From contig CAMKJU010000027.1 of the NCBI GenBank assembly GCA_946413265.1, forward strand, positions 1-43,726: a stretch of 43,726 nt of DNA. Reading direction: 5' to 3'. The notes beneath the pieces are model-generated. The model searched no databases, was not told the origin of the DNA, and saw nothing but the letters and a program-made list of their open reading frames with translations. This document shows, piece by piece, positions 23,517 through 29,911 of the stretch. Source of the DNA: an uncultured Lentisphaerota bacterium (lineage in GTDB: Bacteria > Verrucomicrobiota > Kiritimatiellia > RFP12 > UBA1067). Made by a program: the position numbers and the translations under genes. Within the stretch, counting starts at the first letter, position 1, and each line of letters opens with the position of its first letter.

Positions 23517-24815
23517 TCAGGCAACAGCAACGGCAGCCTTTTTCTTCTTCAAAAAGACCATGACAAGCAACGCGACGCCAGCAACTACGAGAGGAATGCC
23601 TATCAGCGGACGGTAGTAGATCCACGCGACGCCAATCGTGAGCAGCGCGCACGCGCCAGAAACTAATGCGGCCGCAAGCGACGTCCCCATGGCAACAATG
23701 CCGTTCAGGATCGGTATCACGTCCACGAGCGTGTCGATCGGCCCCAAGACTTTCTTGAGCCCGAAGTACATCACAAGCAGGCCCACGAGACGCAGCAGCC
23801 ATGTGATCTTGGAATTCATCGACTGTGCGTCTGCGAATATCTTCGCCGCCGGCACGCGGCCGTCGCGGACGAACGACAGCGTCTCGCCGTCGGATGCCGC
23901 CCACGGTGAGAGCGAGCTGCCATCCTGCCGCTCCACAATGGTCACTTCATGAGGCAAGATTACGCTAAACGTCACGCGCACATCGCCGGGAACTGGGGCC
24001 ACCGCAACCGAACGTCCACCGGTGATCGCCGTCGCTGCCGCATTCGCCACGGCCGCAGTCACGTTCGTCGCGGCCCGTGCGGCGGCCAGCAGCGGAGACA
24101 TGCCCGTGGATGCGGAAGTCTGAGGCGCAGTACCCGCGAGTGCCGCGTTGTACGGCACGTAGATGACGCCGTTCTGGTACTGTCCGCCAGGTACGGTCTC
24201 CGGCACCTTGAAGTCCATGGGGAACGAGAACTTTTTCTTTTCGCCCATGCGCTTCACATGTTTTTCGTTAAGCGTGAATGCGCCGAGAGTGACGTTCGCG
24301 GCAATCCTGTCCTCGTTGCTGAACGGCATGGCCGAAGGCGGATTGGCCGAGCGCTTAGACGCATCATGGAATTCAGCGGAATTGACAGGGCTGGAACGCC
24401 ATTCGTTCGAATAGGAGTAGGTCATCTTCTCCACGGTCTTGTCGCCCCGCTTCTCGCGCGTCGTCTCGGAATGCTCGACCGTCTGGTAGACCTCCACCGT
24501 GCGCATGAGACGCAATGCGTTGTTGGTGATGCCGAAGGCCTCGTCGGATAGGATATCCTTCGTGTCGGCCTTGCCGCTCACATGCACGAGCTTGCCCTCG
24601 TTCTCGGGGTCCACCTTGTCCGCCGATATATCTATGACGGCACCGGCACCCTCCTTGAGGCGTTTCGCCGTATCTACCGCACGGCCCTCGTTCATGAAGA
24701 GGATGGGGAACCCCGCAACGAAGAGTGCCAATCCCGCCAGCACGCCCTTGAATGATGATCCCAGGCGCTGTACCCAGGACGGATTTTCCACAACGCGTTC
24801 TTCAGTGACTGCCAT
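23517..24815 (-). CDS. TMEM43 (LUMA)-family membrane protein
   Basis: A 432-aa protein. The N-terminal helix at about residues 24-42 (FKGVLAGLALFVAGFPILF) is followed by NEGRAVDTAKRLKEGAG, and then DPENEGKLVHVSGKA and LRLMRTVEVYQTVEHSETT, which are typical of the TMEM43 family. The C-terminal 100 residues hold several hydrophobic segments and end with a Lys-rich tail. The family occurs from bacteria to animals and its bacterial role is unknown. The start at 24815 is chosen because MAVTEER begins the conserved region and GGAAA lies upstream; the upstream TetR gene ends 1 nt before it. Tight coupling to a TetR regulator suggests a regulated envelope or stress function. Confidence 0.87.
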   Translation of the reverse strand: MAVTEERVVENPSWVQRLGSSFKGVLAGLALFVAGFPILFMNEGRAVDTAKRLKEGAGAVIDISADKVDPENEGKLVHVSGKADTKDILSDEAFGITNNALRLMRTVEVYQTVEHSETTREKRGDKTVEKMTYSYSNEWRSSPVNSAEFHDASKRSANPPSAMPFSNEDRIAANVTLGAFTLNEKHVKRMGEKKKFSFPMDFKVPETVPGGQYQNGVIYVPYNAALAGTAPQTSASTGMSPLLAAARAATNVTAAVANAAATAITGGRSVAVAPVPGDVRVTFSVILPHEVTIVERQDGSSLSPWAASDGETLSFVRDGRVPAAKIFADAQSMNSKITWLLRLVGLLVMYFGLKKVLGPIDTLVDVIPILNGIVAMGTSLAAALVSGACALLTIGVAWIYYRPLIGIPLVVAGVALLVMVFLKKKKAAVAVA

Positions 24816-24816
24816 A

Positions 24817-25452
24817 TCAGTTTCCTTTCTCTCTCTTGGTTTGGGGCTTGTTTGTGCCGGTTCCGGCGATGGACTGCACCATCGCCGAGAAACGGAGCTT
24901 TGATTTCTCTGCGTCCTGCTCGACGCCGAGCAGAATGCGCAAAACGACGCTTTCGAGGAGCGCAAACAGCACCTCAGACGTTAGGCGCGGGTCGACGTTC
25001 GCCGACAGCTCCCCGCGGCGCGCGCCCTCCTCGAGCAGGCGGAGGAACAGTTCGCGCAGTCCTCCAGTGAACTGGGCGATGCGCGCGCGCATGTCCTCGC
25101 CGCGGCGCACCATGTCGATCACGAAGGCGTAGATGGCCAGCAGGAACTGCTTGCGCTCGAAGAGCGTGTCGATCACGGTGTCCGACACGCGGTTGAGCCG
25201 CTCCGGCACCGGCAGCGGCTGCGCCGCTATGGCGGCGCTGGACACCTTGATCTGGTGCGTGCAGCCGTGGATCGCCTCGTCGAAGATCTCGCGCTTCGTA
25301 GTGAAATAGCGGTACAGCGCGGTACGCGCAACCCCCGTCGCCTCGGAAATAGTGAGGAACGAGACTTTTGCATAGCCAAGCCTGGCGAACAGTCCCATAG
25401 ACCGTTCGACGATGAACTGCCGACGCGCGGCATGATCGATGCGCTTTGCCAT
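24817..25452 (-). CDS. TetR-family transcriptional regulator
   Basis: A 211-aa protein. The helix-turn-helix is at about residues 12-56 (IVERSMGLFARLGY..SFLTISEATGVARTALYRYF, then TTKREIFDEAI), followed by an all-helical ligand-binding region ending in a Lys-rich tail. The start at 25452 is chosen because MAKRIDHAARR directly precedes the DNA-binding domain. The -10 box TGGTATAAT ends only 9 nt before this ATG, so the mRNA would be leaderless or nearly so. It is divergent from the MATE gene and 1 nt upstream of the TMEM43-like gene, and probably represses both directions through the palindrome at 25462-25474. Confidence 0.92.
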   Translation of the reverse strand: MAKRIDHAARRQFIVERSMGLFARLGYAKVSFLTISEATGVARTALYRYFTTKREIFDEAIHGCTHQIKVSSAAIAAQPLPVPERLNRVSDTVIDTLFERKQFLLAIYAFVIDMVRRGEDMRARIAQFTGGLRELFLRLLEEGARRGELSANVDPRLTSEVLFALLESVVLRILLGVEQDAEKSKLRFSAMVQSIAGTGTNKPQTKREKGN

Positions 25453-25474
25453 GTGCGGAATATTATACCATAAT
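25446..25474 (+). promoter_or_regulatory. Promoter for the MATE gene
   Basis: TTGCCA (25446-25451), a 17-nt spacer and CATAAT (25469-25474) match consensus at five of six positions each. The MATE ATG is 22 nt downstream with GAGGGG as the ribosome site. The element overlaps the TetR start codon and the TetR -10 box, so the two promoters interfere directly. Confidence 0.65.
25462..25474. promoter_or_regulatory. Candidate TetR operator on overlapping divergent -10 boxes
   Basis: The palindrome ATTATaccATAAT covers the minus-strand TetR -10 (TATAAT at 25467-25462, with extended TGG) and the plus-strand MATE -10 (CATAAT at 25469-25474). A repressor bound here would block both promoters. It is short, and the assignment rests on position only. 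Confidence 0.4.
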
Positions 25475-25496
25475 CGCACGGCGGTGAGGGGAAAAT

Positions 25497-26870
25497 ATGA
25501 TACAATGGATGGCAATGGACTTCAAAGGCACTTGGACTCCCTACTGGAAGGTGTTGAGGCTTGTCTGGCCACTCGCGCTGGGCATGGCCAACAACGCCCT
25601 AATGCAGTTCACCGACCGCGTGTTCCTCGCGCGCGAGTCGGCGGCGTCTCTGGAGGCCATCCTCCCCGCATCTATGCTCGCGTTCACGTTCGTGTGTTTC
25701 TTCCAGTCGATCGCCGCCTACTCGGGCACGTTCGTGGCGCAGTACCACGGTGCTGGCAACCCGCGCGGCGCCGCCGCAAGTTGTCGCGCCGGTCTCCTGC
25801 TCTCCCTCGCCGCCGGCATCGTGCTCGCTCTGCTCATCCCGCTGGGACGCATCATCTGCGATTGGTGCGGACATCCCCCCGACGTCCTCGCCCGCGAAAA
25901 AACTTACTACACGATCGTCATGTCCAGCGGCTTCTTCCTCTGCGCCGCCATGGCCGTGCAGAGTTTCTTCACCGGCATCGGACGCACCCGCCTCGTGTTC
26001 TGGGTCAACCTTCTCGGCAACGCCGCGAACATCCTGCTCGACTACCTGCTCATCTTCGGCTGCGGTCCAATTCCCGCATCGGGCATCGCCGGCGCCGCCG
26101 GCGCCACCGTCATTGCCCAATTCCTCCAGTTCGCGGTTCTGACCGCGTTCGCCTGGCCGCACATCTTCGTACGCCGCGCCCCCGACGCCCCGTCCGCTCC
26201 CGGCGAACATCTCATCTGGCGCATGCTCCGCTTCGGCACGCCGGCCGGAATCTATTCCGTGCTGAACATCCTCTCGTTCGCCGTGTTCGTGTTCCTCACT
26301 GGACGCGTTGGCGACATGGCCCTCGCCGTCTCGAACGCGACGTTGACGGTCAACTACCTGATCTACGCGCCGATCGAGGGCTTCGCCATCGGCGCGAGTA
26401 CGCTCGTGGGACAGCACCAGGGCGCGGGCGATTCTATCGGCGCGGCGCGCGACGCCCGCCGCGCGCTCATCCTCGCCGAAATCTACATTACCGTCGCGGC
26501 GCTCGCGGCGCTCGCCTTCCACGGGCCGATTCTCGACCTGTTCGTGGCCGACACCGCCACGTTCGACCATGCCGCGTTCCGGTCGCTCGGTTTCACGCTC
26601 TTCTCGCTGATGATGGCGTGGCAGTGCTTCGATTGCGCCGACGTGGTGCTCTCCGGCGCGCTCAAGGGCGCGGGCGACACGCACTTCGTCATGTTCTGGA
26701 TGCTCTTCTGCGCGTTCGGGTTCTGGATGCCACTGCTCTTCCTCGTCTATTGGCTGCACCCCACGATGCCGGCGCTGTGGTCCACGATGATCGCCTATGT
26801 CGCGCTGATCTGCGCAGGCACGTGGATCCGCTGGTACCGCGGCCCCTGGCGCTCCATCAAGCTCGTGTAG
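25497..26870 (+). CDS. MATE-family efflux transporter
   Basis: A 457-aa integral membrane protein with about twelve hydrophobic segments arranged as two similar halves, the usual length for NorM/DinF-type MATE antiporters. Typical segments include VWPLALGMANNALMQFTDRVFLA near residue 24, SFFTGIGRTRLVFWVNL near residue 156, GFAIGASTLVGQHQGAG near residue 297 and GALKGAGDTHFVMFW near residue 388. The family exports cationic drugs or metabolites across the inner membrane using a Na+ or H+ gradient. It is the only clear plus-strand gene in the window and is transcribed away from a TetR regulator, the common arrangement for a drug-inducible pump. Confidence 0.94.
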   Translation: MIQWMAMDFKGTWTPYWKVLRLVWPLALGMANNALMQFTDRVFLARESAASLEAILPASMLAFTFVCFFQSIAAYSGTFVAQYHGAGNPRGAAASCRAGLLLSLAAGIVLALLIPLGRIICDWCGHPPDVLAREKTYYTIVMSSGFFLCAAMAVQSFFTGIGRTRLVFWVNLLGNAANILLDYLLIFGCGPIPASGIAGAAGATVIAQFLQFAVLTAFAWPHIFVRRAPDAPSAPGEHLIWRMLRFGTPAGIYSVLNILSFAVFVFLTGRVGDMALAVSNATLTVNYLIYAPIEGFAIGASTLVGQHQGAGDSIGAARDARRALILAEIYITVAALAALAFHGPILDLFVADTATFDHAAFRSLGFTLFSLMMAWQCFDCADVVLSGALKGAGDTHFVMFWMLFCAFGFWMPLLFLVYWLHPTMPALWSTMIAYVALICAGTWIRWYRGPWRSIKLV

Positions 26871-26944
26871 GAGCGGATGGGCGCATCGCAAGAACGTCAA
26901 CAGGGAAAGGGGTTTGGGACAAAATACGCCGCTCCCCTCAACGG

Positions 26945-28135
26945 TTAGTCGCCAAAGACACGGTCTGTGCCACGCACGAGGAACGGGCGGTTGAGTCCGT
27001 CCGCGAGGTACTCGCGCACGGCTATGAACAGCGGCTCCATCAGTTCGTCGAACGTGTAGGTGCGCGTGGGCTTGACCTTCGGCGGCTTGATCGGACGGTC
27101 GAACGACACGGAACATTCGAGCGTGAGCGTAAGCGCGCCGGAGGCGAGCGCCAGCACGGTGTTGAGGTTGATCGTGCTGGTCGGCGTGCGGTTCGCGCCG
27201 ATCTTGCCTGCCCTGAGCCCCGCCGCGTGGATCGCCGCGTTGATACGGTCTGAGATCGCGTTCACCCGCTCGACCTTGGCGGGAAGGTCCACCGCGCTCG
27301 GCGTGATGGCGCTCGGCGCGTATTCGTAGGAGTGTCCGTTCAGCACGGCGTCAACGCGCCAGCGCGCGACGAGGTTCAGGATTCCGCGCGCCTCCGCCGT
27401 ACGGATGTCGCCCGGCGTGGCGTCGTGCATGATGTTGTAGCCGTCGGCGTTGGGGTAGCCGCCGGGATACGACACCTTGTCGAGCGGAAGCGGGAACCAC
27501 GACTTGCTCCCGCGCCATCCGACGAGCGAACCGTCCTTCCACGTGCCCTGCGACGCGGCGCGGAAGTCGTGCCACGCGACGCCGCGTAGATGGTCGGGCG
27601 AGATGGCGCGTCCGTCCATGTTCGCGCAGGGTACGATGATGAAGCGGTACTTCGCGATGAGGTCGGTGAGCTCGCGGTGCGTCTTGCCGCGAAAGTCCCT
27701 GCCGGTCTCCAGTTCCTGGATGAGGTTCATCGTTCCGGCCACGCATTCGGGCTCCGCGCCGTGGACGCCCGCGAGGAGAAGAAACGTCTGTTTCGCCGGA
27801 GGGGGATTTCCCATGTAGTTCTTCCACGTGGTGGAGGATGCGCCGGCGGACCAGTTCGTCTGCGGCGGCGCGTCGGGGAAGTCGCCGTAGAAAAGCGCAT
27901 ACACGGGATAGCCCAGCGGCGTGTGCGCGATGATTTCCCTGCGCGAACATTTCGTCGCCCGCTCGCAGATGTCGATGATCTCCTGCGGACGCACCTTCCA
28001 GAAGTCGGGGCGCGGTTCGAGTCCGGGCAGCTCAATCGGCTTGAACCGCGTCGGCCTGATATCCGCACCTGCCTTGGCGAGGAGCGGCAGCGCCGCGCCA
28101 ACCGCCATGCTGGCCATGAATTCTCTTCTGTTCAT
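26945..28135 (-). CDS. Exported M14-family zinc carboxypeptidase-like protein
   Basis: A 396-aa protein with an N-terminal Tat-like signal (MNRREFMASMAVGAALPLL). The M14 zinc site is visible as GVHGAEPE with the HxxE pair near residues 124-127, PCANMDGRA, and the third ligand His in LNGHSYE. LTLECS near the C-terminal end supplies the probable catalytic Glu. The family removes C-terminal residues from peptides or cleaves amide bonds in peptidoglycan; the substrate cannot be told from sequence. The ATG overlaps the stop codon of the ASCH-RadC gene by 4 nt (ATGA), so the two are translationally coupled. It converges with the MATE gene across a 74-nt gap in which no clear terminator is seen. Confidence 0.88.
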   Translation of the reverse strand: MNRREFMASMAVGAALPLLAKAGADIRPTRFKPIELPGLEPRPDFWKVRPQEIIDICERATKCSRREIIAHTPLGYPVYALFYGDFPDAPPQTNWSAGASSTTWKNYMGNPPPAKQTFLLLAGVHGAEPECVAGTMNLIQELETGRDFRGKTHRELTDLIAKYRFIIVPCANMDGRAISPDHLRGVAWHDFRAASQGTWKDGSLVGWRGSKSWFPLPLDKVSYPGGYPNADGYNIMHDATPGDIRTAEARGILNLVARWRVDAVLNGHSYEYAPSAITPSAVDLPAKVERVNAISDRINAAIHAAGLRAGKIGANRTPTSTINLNTVLALASGALTLTLECSVSFDRPIKPPKVKPTRTYTFDELMEPLFIAVREYLADGLNRPFLVRGTDRVFGD

Positions 28136-29061
28136 CGTTTACCGCCTTTCATTTCCCATGTAGATAACTCCTTTGTCGTGTTGACGATTGCGAACTTGGA
28201 GTCCGATCCAAGTATCAAATGGTCGAGTAGCGAGACGCCGAGCAGATTGCCTGCCTCGCGGAGCTTCGCCGTCATGGCGATGTCCGCCATGCTCGGCGTC
28301 AGGTCACCAGACGGATGATTGTGCGCGACGACGATGGAACGCGCGCCCGCCTTGAGCGCTTCGCGGAACACCTCGCCGAGATCAACCGCCGCCGTACCAG
28401 TCTGAGCGCCAAGTGAAACAAGTACCGGCGCCGAGAGCGCACGGCCGGCATCGTCGAACGGCAACATGAAGAATCCTTCGCGCGCACCCGCGATAGGAAC
28501 CGCTGCGTGAAAAAGTCGCGCCGCATCCTCCGCCGTCGCAACCTGTTCGCCTACGCATCGTGAAAGGGAATCCGCCGCCGTCACCTGCATAGCCAGCGAT
28601 TTTGGTATCTGCCACATCCCCACATTGCCCCTGCACGGAATCGGCTGGTCGAAACACACAACTTCGGTCAAATCCCACCAATACTCATATCCCTCGTCCC
28701 ACTGGTAGGGCGGTCGCCCCGCGACCGCCGCATCGGCCGGATACTGCCTTCGCTCATCTCCTCCTTCCAACCGCAAATCATTCCGCCCCCGCGCCTCATA
28801 ATCGCACGCCCCCACGATCTTCCCCGGCCACTCCTTCACGTCGCCCCATGCGGGAATGCGCTCAAACTCCTCCTCCAGCAACGCATGCGCCGCCCACTGC
28901 AAGAAATTACCGTACTCCTCCTTGCAAAACGACTTCGAGCAACTGACCGCACACCTCCCCTTCGCGGGCACGGGCATCACGCTGCGGTTCTCCACGCGCT
29001 TGATTCCAAGCATGATGAGAACCGCATACGGCCCTGTGCATGTAAAGGCGGAGGTGGTCAT
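28132..29061 (-). CDS. ASCH domain fused to RadC/JAMM domain
   Basis: A 309-aa protein with two parts. Residues about 10-152 are an ASCH domain of the PUA-like beta-barrel fold, recognised by YAVLIMLGIKRVENRS, PVPAKGRCAVSCSKSF, and the closing GNVGMWQIP; such domains usually bind RNA or modified bases. Residues about 165-295 are a RadC-type JAB1/MPN domain with the metal motif His247-Asn-His249-Pro-Ser-Gly and Asp260 (HNHPSGDLTPSMAD), then LLDHLILG. RadC-like proteins are common in mobile and defence regions. Residues about 108-120 are encoded by a REP-like hairpin inside the ASCH part. It lies 126 nt after the DUF3990 cassette and is coupled to the carboxypeptidase gene downstream. Confidence 0.88.
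   Translation of the reverse strand: MTTSAFTCTGPYAVLIMLGIKRVENRSVMPVPAKGRCAVSCSKSFCKEEYGNFLQWAAHALLEEEFERIPAWGDVKEWPGKIVGACDYEARGRNDLRLEGGDERRQYPADAAVAGRPPYQWDEGYEYWWDLTEVVCFDQPIPCRGNVGMWQIPKSLAMQVTAADSLSRCVGEQVATAEDAARLFHAAVPIAGAREGFFMLPFDDAGRALSAPVLVSLGAQTGTAAVDLGEVFREALKAGARSIVVAHNHPSGDLTPSMADIAMTAKLREAGNLLGVSLLDHLILGSDSKFAIVNTTKELSTWEMKGGKR
28702..28729. repeat. REP-like hairpin inside the ASCH-RadC gene
   Basis: Plus strand CTGGTAG is followed by a perfect 9-bp stem GGCGGTCGC/GCGACCGCC with a 3-nt loop (CCC on this strand). It is identical to the copy at 30701-30728 in the opposite orientation. It encodes AVAGRPPY within the ASCH domain, keeping the frame open. Confidence 0.85.
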
Positions 29062-29187
29062 TAGTTCTTCACTTCTTCGACGTACTCCAAATCTATACCC
29101 ATCACCTGTCTTACGACTTCTCGAACACGGCAGTAGTTATTATCATTATTCTGGACATCGCCTGGCGTACATATTCCAGGCGCTCTG

Positions 29188-29409
29188 TTACACGCGGCAT
29201 TTGACTCCACGCTCCTCGCAGAGCATGTCGTATAGATAGATCGGACCCTCTCGATAGAGGCCAGTCAAAGGATCTTCCATCTTTCGATGTAACTTGGACT
29301 TGTAAACCATGTCAAAGGCATCCGACATGGACACCCCCTCATAACGAACGACACATTCCACAAGATCGGATGTCGCTCCATCCAGAAGAATCTGCTGTTC
29401 ACTGCTCAT
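29188..29409 (-). CDS. 73-aa protein of the DUF3990 cassette
   Basis: A small acidic, helical protein. Residues such as LLDGATSDLVECVV, SMSDAFDMVYKSKLHRKMEDP and TGLYREGPIYLYDML form a pattern I associate with short proteins found next to DUF3990 genes in gut bacteria; this is from memory and unverified. It overlaps the 3' end of the DUF3990 gene by 11 nt, so translation is coupled. Its size and place suggest a partner or antitoxin-like role, but nothing in the sequence proves it. Confidence 0.72.
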   Translation of the reverse strand: MSSEQQILLDGATSDLVECVVRYEGVSMSDAFDMVYKSKLHRKMEDPLTGLYREGPIYLYDMLCEERGVKCRV

Positions 29410-29911
29410 GCCAAACCTCCTTCAATGTCAGAAACCTTGTAGAACGCGGCGTATGGAACGAATATTGCATAACGCGCCATGGTGCCTCCTGCATCGCCTT
29501 GAGTACGTCATCCTGTTTCATCATGCCACTGCGATACAGACGAATCATGTTTCGTATCTTGTCATCAGCAATGAAACCGATTACTACGTCGTATAGTTTG
29601 TCGATATTATGGTCAGGCGCGGAACGATCAAAACAACGGTTAGCCAAGACGAAAGACATCCAATCTGTGTCCATGGATTCAAAACTCCTGATAGCCATAC
29701 CTGCTATGGATGCCGCGTCAAGGTCAAACTCGTACACGCTGATTGTCTTTATCCCATCGCCCTGCCTTCTAGTTACAAGAGAAGCCATCGAACGGGCAGA
29801 ATCCATATCAGGCGTCAAATAAAAGCCCTGCCCGAAATCAGTACCTCTCCGCCCCTTCATTGGAATCGGCTTTGTCACATCGCAGTTCGACCCATGATAG
29901 AGGGTTATCAT
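29399..29911 (-). CDS. DUF3990 protein, ADP-ribosyltransferase-like
   Basis: A 170-aa protein whose first 35 residues carry the DUF3990 signature: LYHGSNCDV with His6, KGRRGTDFGQGFYLT with Tyr31, then a helix starting DSARSMA. The His in HGS and the Tyr in GFYLT are arranged like the H-Y part of the ADP-ribosyltransferase active site; a third catalytic residue was not assigned with confidence. The family is uncharacterised and often stands in small overlapping gene sets that look like toxin-antitoxin units. The ATG overlaps the stop codon of the upstream fusion gene by 4 nt, and the 73-aa gene overlaps its 3' end by 11 nt. Predicted cytoplasmic. Confidence 0.86.
   Translation of the reverse strand: MITLYHGSNCDVTKPIPMKGRRGTDFGQGFYLTPDMDSARSMASLVTRRQGDGIKTISVYEFDLDAASIAGMAIRSFESMDTDWMSFVLANRCFDRSAPDHNIDKLYDVVIGFIADDKIRNMIRLYRSGMMKQDDVLKAMQEAPWRVMQYSFHTPRSTRFLTLKEVWHEQ

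Noticed and set aside
25453..25480. The word TAATCGCAC shared by the TetR promoter, 19562 and 28799 as a common regulatory site
   Set aside because: A 9-mer recurring three times is close to chance in a window this size, and one copy is inside a coding sequence.
26871..26944. Bidirectional terminator between the convergent MATE and carboxypeptidase genes
   Set aside because: Only a weak 6-bp GAGCGG/CCGCTC pairing with a long loop was found and no T-run.
25599..27116. A 505-codon minus-strand frame over the MATE gene
   Set aside because: It is antisense to a clear MATE transporter and has a composition typical of shadow frames (Arg, Glu, His rich).
29062..29187. Possible short gene ending VVRQVMGIDLEYVEEVKN with a TAATG overlap to the ASCH-RadC start
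   Set aside because: The frame has no convincing start codon or ribosome site after the 73-aa gene; it may be a remnant but cannot be supported.
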